The position numbers were made by a program, and so were the translations under genes. Shown here one piece after another: positions 1 to 9,258 of a stretch of 56,573 nucleotides of DNA. This DNA is from Bacteriovoracaceae bacterium (GTDB lineage Bacteria; Bdellovibrionota; Bacteriovoracia; Bacteriovoracales; Bacteriovoracaceae), in NCBI GenBank assembly GCA_947461175.1, contig CANHIY010000005.1:1-56573 (forward strand), written 5' to 3'. The notes under the pieces were generated by a model. The model did not search any database. It saw only the letters and a program-made list of their open reading frames with translations, and was not told the origin of the DNA. Positions within the stretch are counted from its first letter, which is position 1, and the number at the start of each line of letters is the position of its first letter.

Positions 1-264
1 AAACTTGCTATGCTTCAGAATGAACTTTCAGAGAGAGAAGTAGAAGCCTCCGCAGGTGGCGGAATGGTGAAGGTAAAAGTTAATGGAAAACAGCAACTCC
101 TGAGTATTTCTATTAACAAAGAGTGTGTCGATCCCAATGACGTCAGCACGTTGGAAGATCTTGTGTTCACGGCTGTTAATCAGGCCATGAAACAGTCACA
201 AGAAATGGTTCAGCAGGCGATGTCAAAAGTTACAGGCGGCATGAACATACCGGGATTATTTTAG
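1..264 (+). CDS. ybaB: YbaB/EbfC nucleoid-associated protein (5' end cut by window)
   Basis: The reading frame is open to the first base, and the family is normally about 105 residues, so roughly 20 N-terminal residues lie outside the window. The ATG at 10 is probably internal. Visible family features are the Gly-rich GGGMVKVKVNGK segment, the DLVFTAVNQAMKQSQE helix and the C-terminal GGMNIPGLF typical of YbaB. Members are small dimeric DNA-binding proteins that coat or bridge DNA and are very often encoded just before recR, as here: its TAG shares one base with the recR GTG start. Identification is strong; any role in recombination is inferred from the recR linkage. Confidence 0.9.
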   Translation, partial: KLAMLQNELSEREVEASAGGGMVKVKVNGKQQLLSISINKECVDPNDVSTLEDLVFTAVNQAMKQSQEMVQQAMSKVTGGMNIPGLF

Positions 265-860
265 TGATCCAACTTCCAGAAGTGATTAAGAATGCGGTTT
301 CGGCGCTCACTAAATTGCCTGGCGTAGGTGAAAAGACAGCATTTCGCATGGTTTTAAACATGACTCACTGGAAAGCAGATGAGCTTAATTTAGTTGGAAG
401 CTCTATAACTTCACTGAAGGGGTTAAAGCTCTGTACTCAATGTGGAATGTTTTCAGATGAGGATATTTGTTCAATTTGCATTGATGAACATCGGATAAGT
501 CAGAAGACTATGTGCATAGTTGAGAATGCGACGGATTTGATGGCCATTGAAAAAAGTGGAAATTACAACGGTCTTTATCACATTCTGGGGGGAGTTTTAA
601 ACCCACTTCTTGGGATCGGTCCAGAAGAGTTAGGTATGGATGTTTTGAAGGAAAGAATCGTTCATAACGAATTCATAAATGTCATACTTGCTATTAATCC
701 TTCAGTTGAGGGGGACGCAACCTGTTCTTATTTAAAAATGATTTTGCCTCAGGGAATAAAAATAGAAAGGATTGGATTTGGTGTCCCCATTGGAGGGAGC
801 CTTGAGTTTTTGGATCCAATGACAATAACAAAAGCATTAGAAAATCGGAAAAATTTTTAA
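264..860 (+). CDS. recR: Recombination mediator RecR
   Basis: RecR works with RecF and RecO to load RecA on gapped DNA. The 198-residue length is normal. In order: a helix-hairpin-helix with LPGVGEKTA (about residues 18-26), a four-cysteine zinc motif (C57, C60, C69, C72) and a Toprim domain beginning near residue 82 with acidic residues E87 and D91. The start is a GTG whose G is the last base of the ybaB stop, a translational coupling common for ybaB-recR. Its own TAA overlaps the next ATG by one base, so the first genes form one operon. Confidence 0.95.
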   Translation: MIQLPEVIKNAVSALTKLPGVGEKTAFRMVLNMTHWKADELNLVGSSITSLKGLKLCTQCGMFSDEDICSICIDEHRISQKTMCIVENATDLMAIEKSGNYNGLYHILGGVLNPLLGIGPEELGMDVLKERIVHNEFINVILAINPSVEGDATCSYLKMILPQGIKIERIGFGVPIGGSLEFLDPMTITKALENRKNF

Positions 861-1369
861 TGAAACCTATCAATTTATTAGAAAAAATCAGGTCTGTGCT
901 GGATCATAAAAAGTCTGGTATATCTGCACGTATTTTTTTAAGCAGAGAAGATGGTATTACAATCTATGATTCTACTCAAAACCAAACAACAAGTTCTGTA
1001 TCGGCACTTGTCAGCGGAGTATGGCAAGCGTCAGAAGCCTTAGTTGGACTCACAAATCCTAGTCAAAACATATTAGAGTTTCGTCTTGGATTTGATACTT
1101 CATCCCAGGGTATTTTGTTACTGCCACTTCTCTTATCTGGAAAAAAATATTTTCTCGGCGCGATTTACAAAGAATGTTTAAATCCTGGCCAACTAAAACG
1201 TCAACTTGTAATGATTAAAGAGGAAATGAACCTCATCTTCTTTGAAGAACCTTCATTAGTAAAATCTAAAATACAACAAACCAAGACAAACTCTGATCAG
1301 CGTGAAGGATTTCTTTTTCAAGAAATTTCTGATGATGAAATAGATCGTCTTTTTACGACAGGTATATAG
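860..1369 (+). CDS. Roadblock/LC7-type protein, putative MglB-like partner of MglA
   Basis: A 169-residue protein placed immediately before an mglA homologue, one base overlapping recR and four bases from mglA. The first ~125 residues have the alternating strand-helix pattern of a roadblock/LC7 domain ([18 protein letters not shown], then a long helix near [14 protein letters not shown], then strands ending in YFLGAIY). The last ~40 residues are polar and probably disordered, with an acidic [11 protein letters not shown] tail. In Myxococcus MglB is the roadblock GTPase-activating protein of MglA and sets cell polarity. Similarity to MglB itself is not obvious by eye, so the name is inferred from fold pattern, length and position. 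Confidence 0.6.
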   Translation: MKPINLLEKIRSVLDHKKSGISARIFLSREDGITIYDSTQNQTTSSVSALVSGVWQASEALVGLTNPSQNILEFRLGFDTSSQGILLLPLLLSGKKYFLGAIYKECLNPGQLKRQLVMIKEEMNLIFFEEPSLVKSKIQQTKTNSDQREGFLFQEISDDEIDRLFTTGI

Positions 1370-1373
1370 TCAT

Positions 1374-1964
1374 ATGTCATTTGTAAATTATCACACCAAA
1401 GAAATTAATTGTAAGATTGTTTATTATGGTCCAGGTCTTGGAGGTAAAACTACAAACATCCAGTACATTTACCAAAAAACCAGTTCGCAGAACAAAGGAC
1501 AAATGATCACCCTAAATACCGAAAATGAAAGAACACTTTTCTTTGATTTTCTACCCTTAGATTTAGGTGAGATTAGGGGCTTTAAAACGAGGTTCCACCT
1601 TTACACTGTTCCTGGGCAGGTTTTCTATGAAGCCAGTCGTAAACTAATTTTAAGAGGAGTAGATGGGTTAATATTTGTGGCCGATTCTCAAGTTGAAAGA
1701 ATGGAAGCGAATATTGAGTCCTATCAAGGACTCGAGAAAAATCTCGCGGAACAGGGTTATGATCTGGCCCGGGTACCTATGGTCATGCAATGGAATAAGC
1801 GTGATCTTCCGAATGTTGTTCCGGTTGAAGATTTACAATTTCAATTAAATAAAAAGAAGTTTCCTGCATTTGAGGCAGTAGCCAATAATGGTCTGGGTGT
1901 ATTTGAAACATTAAAGATGGTTTCTAAGTCCGTACTCTTAAATATTAAGGGTGGCCTGGAATAA
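1374..1964 (+). CDS. mglA: MglA-family small Ras-like GTPase
   Basis: MglA is a cytoplasmic polarity switch that marks the leading pole in Myxococcus gliding and has been shown to control prey invasion in Bdellovibrio. Sequence hallmarks: P-loop G19-P-G-L-G-G-K25-T26, the MglA-specific TVPGQ at 78-82 in place of the Ras [29 protein letters not shown] following it, and the guanine-specificity NKRD at 141-144. Length (196) matches MglA. It directly follows a roadblock protein, the usual regulator/GTPase pairing. Identification is very strong; its cellular role here is inferred. Confidence 0.93.
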   Translation: MSFVNYHTKEINCKIVYYGPGLGGKTTNIQYIYQKTSSQNKGQMITLNTENERTLFFDFLPLDLGEIRGFKTRFHLYTVPGQVFYEASRKLILRGVDGLIFVADSQVERMEANIESYQGLEKNLAEQGYDLARVPMVMQWNKRDLPNVVPVEDLQFQLNKKKFPAFEAVANNGLGVFETLKMVSKSVLLNIKGGLE

Positions 1965-1993
1965 TTTATTTTTCTCGAAGAGGAGTTTATCTC

Positions 1994-2428
1994 ATGACTG
2001 AAAAAATCAAAGCTTTAACAAAAAAGCAACTTGAAACTCTTAAAAATAAGCTTCTTGAGGAAAAAGAAAGTCTGGTTTTTAACGAAGTTAAAACAGAAGG
2101 ACTAGACCTCACGCTCATTAATGGAGGTGATGATGTTGAACAATCTATTTCTGATTACAATAATTCTCATCAGCTTCGTTTTAGAAACAGAGAAGTTTTT
2201 TATGCAAAGAAAATTGAAAAAGCTTTGAAGAAATTTGAAACAAATGAATTTGGACTTTGTAGTGAATGTGGTTGTTGGATTAGGTTTGAGAGACTCCTGG
2301 CACGTCCAACGGCTGAGATGTGTATCATTTGCAAAGAAGAGTCTGAAAGAGATGAGTCTTCAAGCTTTGTAGGTCGGCAATCAAAATCACTTGGAAAAGT
2401 GGTAGACCTAACGGGAATGCTCGCTTAA
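1994..2428 (+). CDS. DksA/TraR-family zinc-finger transcription factor
   Basis: A 144-residue protein with an N-terminal long helical hairpin (about 1-100) and a C-terminal C4 zinc finger: CSEC, 17 residues, CIIC, the DksA/TraR signature. DksA binds RNA polymerase through its secondary channel and works with ppGpp in the stringent response. The acidic hairpin tip may correspond to GGDDVEQSISD (around residue 50). An AGGAG-type ribosome site (AAGAGGAG, 1978-1985) precedes the ATG. Genomes of this group carry several DksA paralogues, so I do not assign dksA itself. It sits between mglA and mtnP in the same direction. Confidence 0.85.
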   Translation: MTEKIKALTKKQLETLKNKLLEEKESLVFNEVKTEGLDLTLINGGDDVEQSISDYNNSHQLRFRNREVFYAKKIEKALKKFETNEFGLCSECGCWIRFERLLARPTAEMCIICKEESERDESSSFVGRQSKSLGKVVDLTGMLA

Positions 2429-2439
2429 GGAGAAAACAA

Positions 2440-3288
2440 ATGTCCAGGATAAAAGTTGCTATCATCGGTGGGTCAGGTATCTATAAATTAGATTCCATAA
2501 AGATCAAAAATCAGCATAAGATTTCAACTCCCTTTGGAGATCCGAGTGCGGAAATTATGGAGTGTGAAGTTGATGGATATTCATTTTATTTCCTTCCTAG
2601 GCATGGGATTGGTCATTACCTAACCCCTAGTGAGGTAAATTACCGCGCTAATATCTTTTCTTTGAAAAAACTAGGAGTGGATACAATCATCAGCATTTCT
2701 GCCGTTGGTTCTTTAAGAGAGGAATATGCACCTAAGCATTTTGTTATGGTTGATCAATTCATAGATTGGACAAAGGGTTTTAGAAAAAGAACTTTTTTTG
2801 AAGCCGGAATTGTTGGCCATGTTTCTACAGCTAGTCCTGTGGAGCCCACGCTATCTAAAAGGCTTTTTGAGGCATCAAAACGTGCAGGTATAGTCTCACA
2901 TCTCGGTGGTACATATGTTTGTATTGAGGGTCCTCAATTTTCAACCAAAGCTGAATCAAATATTTATCGAGGATTTGGAGCCTCCGTTATTGGTATGACA
3001 AACGTACCAGAAGCGTATCTCGCCAAAGAGGCGGGAATTGCTTATGCCACTGTTGCTATGGTCACGGACTATGACTGCTGGAAGGAAGAACATTGTACGG
3101 TCCAGGAAATTATGGATGTTATGAAGTTAAATTATGTTTCTGCTCAAAGGTTCATTCAAGAGGTCATTTCTGATTTATATAAAAATCCGATCAGTTTTGA
3201 TCCTGAAAATCAGTATGCCGTCATTACTGATCCTTCCTTACATAAACCAATTCACAAAGAGATTTTGGAAGTTATACTTAAAAAATGA
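2440..3288 (+). CDS. mtnP: S-methyl-5'-thioadenosine phosphorylase (PNP/MTAP family)
   Basis: Cleaves methylthioadenosine with phosphate to adenine and 5-methylthioribose-1-phosphate, in methionine/polyamine salvage. Family signs in order: IIGGSGIYKLD at the N-terminus, FLPRHGIGHYLTPSEVNYRANI (phosphate-binding PRHG), SAVGSL, CIEGPQFSTKAES, GMTNVPEAYLAKEAGIAYA and VTDYDCW, the last diagnostic of MTAP rather than purine nucleoside phosphorylase. 282 residues is normal. A GGAG site precedes it. The stop overlaps the rsmH start as ATGA, so it is translationally coupled to the front of the cell-wall cluster. Confidence 0.92.
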   Translation: MSRIKVAIIGGSGIYKLDSIKIKNQHKISTPFGDPSAEIMECEVDGYSFYFLPRHGIGHYLTPSEVNYRANIFSLKKLGVDTIISISAVGSLREEYAPKHFVMVDQFIDWTKGFRKRTFFEAGIVGHVSTASPVEPTLSKRLFEASKRAGIVSHLGGTYVCIEGPQFSTKAESNIYRGFGASVIGMTNVPEAYLAKEAGIAYATVAMVTDYDCWKEEHCTVQEIMDVMKLNYVSAQRFIQEVISDLYKNPISFDPENQYAVITDPSLHKPIHKEILEVILKK

Positions 3289-4262
3289 CAGAGTATCTTT
3301 CTCATTTCTCAGTTCTTCTAAAAGAGTGTCTGGATTATCTGGAGCTAGGGAGTAAAGACTCTGGATCCCACATTTTGGCCGATTTAACTTTTGGAGCAGG
3401 TGGGCATACATTTGCTATGTCTGATCGCATACCAGGGTCTGAAGTTTATTCAACAGATCAGGATCCAGATGCTTTGATTAATGGATTCAATAAAATAAAA
3501 TCACTTGGAAAAGAAGACTCCATACATTTACTTCCTATGAATTTTGAAAAATTTCCTGAATGGTGTGAAGAAAATAAGATGCATGGGAAATTTGCCGGCA
3601 TTCTCATGGATCTTGGAGTGTCATCACACCAATTTGATAAGATGGAAAGAGGCTTCAGCTTCCGGGCGAATGCTCCTCTTGATATGAGGATGAATTATGA
3701 GGACAACTCTACCCCAACGGCGGCGGATCTCTTAAACTCATTACCGGAACATGAAATCGCTGAAATCATTTTTAAGTATGGAGAAGAAAGACTTTCTAGA
3801 AAAATAGCTTCAAGAATTGTTGAATTACGTTCAAAAGAAAAAATAACCAGCACAAGTCAAATAGAGGATATTTGTTTTCATGCTTACCCTGCGAGAGATC
3901 GACATGGAAAGATACATCCGGCCACAAGAACTTTTCAAGCTTTAAGAATTTCCGTTAATCAGGAATTAACAGTTTTAGAAAATACTATACCAAAATTGTT
4001 GCCCTATCTGGCTGACGGAGGAGTTCTTGCGATTATAAGTTTTCATTCACTGGAGGATAGAATTGTTAAACATACTTTTAAAGAAATAGTGGAGAAAAAA
4101 GATTTTCCTGCTATCATTTTAACTAAGAAACCACTTACGGCCACAGAAGAAGAGCTATCACAGAATTCACGTTCAAGAAGTGCTAAACTTCGCATTTTAC
4201 AACGGAGTTCTCTACCAGGAGGGTTTGATGGCACTAAGAAGAAAAGATACAATAAAGCCTAA
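3285..4262 (+). CDS. rsmH: 16S rRNA (cytosine-1402-N4)-methyltransferase RsmH
   Basis: Uses SAM to methylate N4 of C1402 in the 16S rRNA decoding centre, and is the customary first gene of the dcw cluster (mraW). Seen: FGAGGHT SAM-binding loop, STDQDPDA, GILMDLGVSSHQFD, the ERGFSFRANAPLDMRM segment, PATRTFQALRISVNQEL and the ISFHSLEDRIVKHTFK block. 325 residues fits the family. The ATG overlaps the mtnP stop by four bases; its 3' end overlaps the ftsL-like gene by 35 bases. No mraZ precedes it in this window, a departure from many dcw clusters. Confidence 0.96.
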   Translation: MTEYLSHFSVLLKECLDYLELGSKDSGSHILADLTFGAGGHTFAMSDRIPGSEVYSTDQDPDALINGFNKIKSLGKEDSIHLLPMNFEKFPEWCEENKMHGKFAGILMDLGVSSHQFDKMERGFSFRANAPLDMRMNYEDNSTPTAADLLNSLPEHEIAEIIFKYGEERLSRKIASRIVELRSKEKITSTSQIEDICFHAYPARDRHGKIHPATRTFQALRISVNQELTVLENTIPKLLPYLADGGVLAIISFHSLEDRIVKHTFKEIVEKKDFPAIILTKKPLTATEEELSQNSRSRSAKLRILQRSSLPGGFDGTKKKRYNKA

Positions 4263-4539
4263 TAACAAATTAATTTATTTTCTTTTTAACCCCAGAGCAT
4301 TGCCTTTTACTCTTACCTTTACAACATTGGCCATTTTATTTGTCGGCTTTCGCATGAAGGGTATTGAGCAAGCATACCTTTTAAATTCCATGAAGCAGGA
4401 CATTCACAAGGCCACTATAAGAAACAAGGAACTCAAAGCCCAAAGGGCCCGAGAGATGTCTGTACCTAAACTTCGGGAGTTTGCTGCCAAATATGACTTA
4501 AAAGAACCTGGTCCAGAACAAATAATTCTTATTCCTTAG
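4228..4539 (+). CDS. ftsL: FtsL-like cell-division protein
   Basis: A 103-residue bitopic protein: a short basic cytoplasmic tail (MALRRKDTIKPNN), one membrane segment (about residues 22-42) and a periplasmic helix with heptad-like spacing (LLNSMKQDIHKATIRNKELKAQR) that suits the FtsL/FtsB coiled coil. FtsL families are too divergent to recognise by sequence alone; position between rsmH and ftsI and the architecture carry the call. The start at 4228 was chosen because CAGGAGGG (4217-4224) sits just upstream; a longer frame from 4180 has no such site. It begins inside the end of rsmH. Confidence 0.78.
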   Translation: MALRRKDTIKPNNKLIYFLFNPRALPFTLTFTTLAILFVGFRMKGIEQAYLLNSMKQDIHKATIRNKELKAQRAREMSVPKLREFAAKYDLKEPGPEQIILIP

Positions 4540-4559
4540 GATTTGAAGGAGCAGGCTCC

Positions 4560-6482
4560 ATGGTAAAAAATCGAGTTTTTTTTAGTTTTATCATCTTTTG
4601 TTTTTTGTTTGCACTGGTACTTAGTAAAGCGTTCTATATACAGGTAATAAATAAAGGGAAACTTCTCTCTTATGCGAAGTCACAATTTTTTCGTGAGGTA
4701 AAAGAATACCCTAATCGTGGAAATATTCTGGATAGAAATGGTAATCCTCTGGCAATCAACGTACATGTCTATAACTTATTTACGATACCAAAAAACAAAA
4801 ATACCCAGTTTTATAATCAGCTAAGATCTTTATCAAAAATTGTTCCCCAACTCCCCTTTGAAAAAATTAAGTCTCTGGTACAAAAGCGAAACAAATACAC
4901 CTGGCTTGGAAGAAAGATACGACTTTCTGAGGAACAAATTAAAAAAATTAAAAAATTAGATGGGATATTTATTGAGGCCCATACCGAGAGGGTATATCCA
5001 AACCGTGAACTATTGGCCCAGACATTGGGTTTTGTTGGTATGGATAATGTGGGTTTAGCTGGCATTGAAAATAGTCTAAATAATGAGCTAAAAGGTAAAC
5101 CTCAAGTTGTAAAATATATCAGGGACGCAAAAGGTAGACCTATAAAGTATGAAACAAAAGCTTCAGAGTTGGTTGCAATGGATGTCAATCTTTCAATAGA
5201 TAAGGATATTCAGGGAGCACTTGAGAGTTATTTGAAAGAATCAGTGATTTATCACAAGGCAAATCGTGGTGGTGCAGGTGTAATGGATGCGGAAACAGGT
5301 GAAATAATTGCCATAGCAAATTATCCTACCTACGACCCGAATCTGGCAACCTCATACCCCTTAGAACATAGAAAACTAGCCTTTGTAACAGATCCATTTG
5401 AACCAGGGTCTATATTTAAGACTCTTACCTTTGCGTCAGCCTTAGAAAATAAAATTGCTAGTCCAGAAACTAAATTTTTCTGTGAATATGGAAAAATGAG
5501 AGTTCAAAATCACTGGATTTCTGAAGCTGAAACCCATGAAAAATTTGAGTGGTTAACTCTTTCAGATATTTTAAAACATAGTTCCAATGTGGGGACTACG
5601 AAAGTGGCTTTTGCTTTAAAATATCCTAAGCTGAGGGCAACTTTAGATAAATTTCGAATTTCTGAAAAAACTGGAATTGAAATCAAAGGAGAATCAAAGG
5701 GCATCTTAAGTTATAAAGCGACTGATAAAGTACGTCCACTCTCACTGAGTAATATAAGTTTTGGACAAGGAGTAGCTACCACAGCACTTCAGATGTTGAG
5801 GGCCTATGCTTCCATTGCTAATGGAGGGTATTTGGTAAAGCCTACACTTTTAAAAAATGAATCATCACAAATTAACAAAGAAAATAGAATCATTTCAGAA
5901 AAAACGGCTCTGGATTTAACAAAAATGCTTGTCTCTGTTGTGGAGGAAGGAACGGGTGATAATGCCAAAATTCCACATTACGAGATTGCCGGGAAAACCG
6001 GTACTGCTCAAAGAGTTTCTCCAAGTGGAGGATATTCAGGGTACATAGGAAGCTTTATTGGATTTCCAGTTAATGTTAACAGAAAGTTTGTCGTCATGGC
6101 CTACATTGATAATCCAACTGAAAATGGCTACTACGGGGGAGTCACGGCGGCACCTATTTTTAAGAAAATTACTCAGTACATTCTTTATAAGAAAAAAGAT
6201 TTTGCTCAATTTGCAAAGTATGATGAAAAATCAAACACTAAGAATCTGGATGAAGTTCAGGTTCAACAAGCTCAATCGACAAAAATTTTTCCGCAGGGAC
6301 TAATGCCGGATTTTACTGGGCTGGATAAATCCAGTGCAATGCAACTTGCACAGGAGAGAGATATTGTTTTGGATATCTATGGATTTGGGGTAGTAGCAGG
6401 ACAGTCAATTACTCCAGGAACTCCAATTGCAGGAACTACAAATTTAAAATTAAATTTTGAAGCCCCTACTTATGTTGAATGA
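4560..6482 (+). CDS. ftsI: Division transpeptidase FtsI (PBP3) with C-terminal PASTA domain
   Basis: Septal peptidoglycan transpeptidase, class B PBP. 640 residues: N-terminal membrane anchor (about 8-25), a dimerisation domain with YPNRGNILDRNGNPLA, then the transpeptidase domain with S284-I-F-K287 (active serine), S341-S-N343 and K479-T-G-T. The last ~65 residues form a PASTA-like domain (GLMPDFTGLDKSSAMQLAQ ...), more usual in Gram-positive or sporulation PBPs but known in some FtsI. Preceded by GAAGGAGCAGG. The TGA overlaps murE by 11 bases if murE starts at its ATG. All catalytic motifs are intact. Confidence 0.95.
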   Translation: MVKNRVFFSFIIFCFLFALVLSKAFYIQVINKGKLLSYAKSQFFREVKEYPNRGNILDRNGNPLAINVHVYNLFTIPKNKNTQFYNQLRSLSKIVPQLPFEKIKSLVQKRNKYTWLGRKIRLSEEQIKKIKKLDGIFIEAHTERVYPNRELLAQTLGFVGMDNVGLAGIENSLNNELKGKPQVVKYIRDAKGRPIKYETKASELVAMDVNLSIDKDIQGALESYLKESVIYHKANRGGAGVMDAETGEIIAIANYPTYDPNLATSYPLEHRKLAFVTDPFEPGSIFKTLTFASALENKIASPETKFFCEYGKMRVQNHWISEAETHEKFEWLTLSDILKHSSNVGTTKVAFALKYPKLRATLDKFRISEKTGIEIKGESKGILSYKATDKVRPLSLSNISFGQGVATTALQMLRAYASIANGGYLVKPTLLKNESSQINKENRIISEKTALDLTKMLVSVVEEGTGDNAKIPHYEIAGKTGTAQRVSPSGGYSGYIGSFIGFPVNVNRKFVVMAYIDNPTENGYYGGVTAAPIFKKITQYILYKKKDFAQFAKYDEKSNTKNLDEVQVQQAQSTKIFPQGLMPDFTGLDKSSAMQLAQERDIVLDIYGFGVVAGQSITPGTPIAGTTNLKLNFEAPTYVE

Positions 6483-7839
6483 AAAAATACTGAAAGAAAT
6501 TCTTAATATTCCATCTTTAAAAAGTGAGATTACAGATATTCACTGGAAAAGCCAGGAATCAGATGCTAACTCAATTCTTTTTTATAAAATAATTAATGAT
6601 GAAAAATCCAAAAACATTTTTAATGAAAGAATACAAAATTCAAAATTTGCCTGGTTAATTACCAATCTGGATCACCCCTCAAGACCTAAAAATAGCTCTG
6701 TGTTAGCTGAGTCAGAGTGGCCTCGAATACAGAAGATGATTCTAGATGAATTTTATCCAGTTCCAAACCTGAAACTGATCGCAGTTACCGGGACAAATGG
6801 TAAGACTACGACTGCCGACCTTGTTTTACAGTTAGGAGAGCTCTGCGGAAAAAAAGGGTTTAGCATAGGAACTCTTGGCGTAAGAGAGAATCATAAAACA
6901 ATTCTGGATTTTGGATTAACTTCTCCAAGTTTTATTGATTTAAGAAAATTTCTTAACAAGTATGGTAAAGGGAAAGACTTTTGTGTCTTAGAAGCAAGCT
7001 CTCATGCTCTGGTTCAGGAAAGACTTTATGGACTAGAGTTTCATATGGCTGGGTGGTTATCTTTCTCCCAGGATCATCTCGATTATCACAAAACAATGGA
7101 AGAATACTTTTCTGCAAAAATGCTTATTTTTAATTTATTAGATTCCACGGCAACTCTTTTTGTACCCTTTGAACAAGATGAGTTATTTAGAGAAATAAAA
7201 AAATCAAAGTCTAATGTATCTAAGGCTAGAGTGTTAAATCAAAAACTACCTCTTTTCTTTTCGACAAGATTTAATCAGAACAATCTTGAAGTGGCTTTTG
7301 AGCTTGTTGAAAAAACTTTTCAGGTTAAAATTCCAGACGTCTTAGAACTGCTGATCCCCCCAGACGGTCGTTTTTTTATAAGAAATTTTAAAAGTAATTA
7401 CATTATTGTTGATTTTGCTCACACACCAGATGCCCTTGAAAATATATGTTTAGGTATTAAAAATGCATTTCCCCAACATAAGTTGAAAGTTCTTTTTGGA
7501 TGCGGTGGAGACCGGGACCGTGCCAAAAGACCGTTGATGGGTCAAATTGCAGATTCTTATTCCGATAAAATTTATCTCACCAGTGATAATCCGAGAGGTG
7601 AAGATCCTGAGCAAATTATTTCAGACATAATGTCCGGTATTCCTTCGGTCCATAAAATTGTGAAAATAGTTGAGAGACCTCAAGCCGTTCAACGAGCCTT
7701 TTCTGAATTAAAAGAGAATGAGGTACTTCTTCTTGCCGGTAAAGGGCATGAGGATTACATTTTAATAAAAGGTATAAAACATCCTTACAGTGATATTTCA
7801 GAAGTAGAAAAGTTTCTTTTAAAGGAAAATAATAAATGA
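6472..7839 (+). CDS. murE: UDP-MurNAc-L-Ala-D-Glu:meso-DAP ligase MurE
   Basis: Adds the third stem-peptide residue in cytoplasmic peptidoglycan synthesis. Seen: ATP loop GTNGKTT, SSHALVQERLYGL, metal/active-site SFSQDHLDYH, the carbamylated-lysine region EEYFSAKMLIF, FAHTPDALE, and DNPRGEDPEQI; the DNPR motif marks meso-diaminopimelate as substrate. Length is 455 residues from the ATG at 6472, slightly short because the N-terminal UDP-sugar domain is compact (about 95 residues). A TTG at 6457 is an alternative start; neither has a strong ribosome site. The stop overlaps murF as ATGA. Confidence 0.94.
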   Translation: MLNEKILKEILNIPSLKSEITDIHWKSQESDANSILFYKIINDEKSKNIFNERIQNSKFAWLITNLDHPSRPKNSSVLAESEWPRIQKMILDEFYPVPNLKLIAVTGTNGKTTTADLVLQLGELCGKKGFSIGTLGVRENHKTILDFGLTSPSFIDLRKFLNKYGKGKDFCVLEASSHALVQERLYGLEFHMAGWLSFSQDHLDYHKTMEEYFSAKMLIFNLLDSTATLFVPFEQDELFREIKKSKSNVSKARVLNQKLPLFFSTRFNQNNLEVAFELVEKTFQVKIPDVLELLIPPDGRFFIRNFKSNYIIVDFAHTPDALENICLGIKNAFPQHKLKVLFGCGGDRDRAKRPLMGQIADSYSDKIYLTSDNPRGEDPEQIISDIMSGIPSVHKIVKIVERPQAVQRAFSELKENEVLLLAGKGHEDYILIKGIKHPYSDISEVEKFLLKENNK

Positions 7840-9233
7840 TTAATCTTTCCCTACTTTCAAAGTGTTCAAGCTTAAAAAATAAATATTCTCTTTCTGGTTC
7901 ACTAAGCTTTTGTACTGACACCAGAAAATATTTTCACCCAAGTGTGTTCGTAGCGATACCAGGATTAAAAACAAACCCATTGGATATTATTGAGGAATTA
8001 TTAACTCAAGGCTGCCCAGTGGTTATTTATCAAGAAAATGACGTTAATCAAAAAAAAGTGGAGAACCTTAAGAAAAACTTCAGCACAACGGAGTTTATAC
8101 CCGTTACTGATAGTGTAACTTTTCTTCAGGAAGTTTCACATTTTCATATTAATGAATGGAAGGAAAAGAATAGTAAAAATATTATTTTTGCCATATCTGG
8201 TTCTAATGGGAAGACAACTCATAAAGAGATGCTCTCGTTTCTTTTAAATGAAGTTCTTCCTGGAAAAGTTGTGTCTACGGAGAAAAATAACAATAATCAC
8301 CTTGGTGTTCCACTTACCTTATTGAAAGTAACTGACGAGACTCAATTTGTTGTTCTTGAGTTAGGGAGTAATCATCCAGGAGAAATTAAAGTTTTATGTG
8401 ATATTGCACATCCCAATTCAGGTCTCACAACTAATATTGGTGCAACACATATGGAATTTTTTGGGACTGAACAAAAAGTTTTTGAAGAAGAAGGCTATCT
8501 TTATCATGCGGTAAAAGAAATTAGTGGAGATAAGGGATTATTTCTTATTAACTTGGATGATCCCTTCCTAAAGAATCTTGCTCCAACTTTAGGGTCTATC
8601 ACTTTTGGGGAACATCATGCAGCTGATGCAAAAGTCATTTTCCTGGAAAATGGTGCGGAAATTCATTTTAAAAATCAAAAATTTGTAGCAACTAATCCCT
8701 TTATAACGGGAAAACATAATAAGCTTAATCTTATTACATGCCTTTTTATTGCAAGTTACTTTTATCCTTTTCATAAGGATGAATTTACGGAGGCCTGTAA
8801 GAAGTTTAGACCTACTAAAAACCGCTCTGAATGGATTGAGTTTGATCATCGTCAAGTTTATCTAGATGCCTATAATGCTAATCCATCTTCTATGAAAGCT
8901 GCTCTTCAAGGTTTTAAGGAGAGTATTCTCGCCCAAGGTTTAAATATTGCTGACTCTTGTGTTGTTTTGGGGGACATGTATGAGCTTGGAGATTCAACTC
9001 ATCGTTATCATAAAGAGGTTGCTCAATATGTGAAAGATTTGGGTTTCCCTAATGTCTACTTTGTTGGCCACTACTCTGCTGATTATCTAGATGGTTTTCC
9101 TGAGGGAAAGCCAAAGCGTTCAATTGAAGAATTTAAAAATGAATATAGAAATGAGTGTTTAAAGAAATTCACTATTCACTTTATAAAAGGCTCACGCTCT
9201 TTACAATTAGAGTCACTGTTCGATATAACTTAA
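7836..9233 (+). CDS. murF: UDP-MurNAc-tripeptide:D-Ala-D-Ala ligase MurF
   Basis: Adds the D-Ala-D-Ala dipeptide to complete UDP-MurNAc-pentapeptide. 465 residues: N-terminal UDP-sugar domain (about 1-110), ATP loop SGSNGKTTHKEM with K126, EKNNNNHLGVP, LELGSNHPGEI, TNIGATHMEFFGT, GKHNKLNL and a C-terminal ligase domain with YNANPSSMKAAL and VLGDMYELGD. All family motifs are conserved, which is useful when judging the odd MurD downstream. Starts in a four-base ATGA overlap with murE. The next gene, mraY, begins 25 bases later behind an AAAGGG site. Confidence 0.95.
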   Translation: MINLSLLSKCSSLKNKYSLSGSLSFCTDTRKYFHPSVFVAIPGLKTNPLDIIEELLTQGCPVVIYQENDVNQKKVENLKKNFSTTEFIPVTDSVTFLQEVSHFHINEWKEKNSKNIIFAISGSNGKTTHKEMLSFLLNEVLPGKVVSTEKNNNNHLGVPLTLLKVTDETQFVVLELGSNHPGEIKVLCDIAHPNSGLTTNIGATHMEFFGTEQKVFEEEGYLYHAVKEISGDKGLFLINLDDPFLKNLAPTLGSITFGEHHAADAKVIFLENGAEIHFKNQKFVATNPFITGKHNKLNLITCLFIASYFYPFHKDEFTEACKKFRPTKNRSEWIEFDHRQVYLDAYNANPSSMKAALQGFKESILAQGLNIADSCVVLGDMYELGDSTHRYHKEVAQYVKDLGFPNVYFVGHYSADYLDGFPEGKPKRSIEEFKNEYRNECLKKFTIHFIKGSRSLQLESLFDIT

Positions 9234-9258
9234 GTTTATCTTTTTTAAAGGGATAAAC

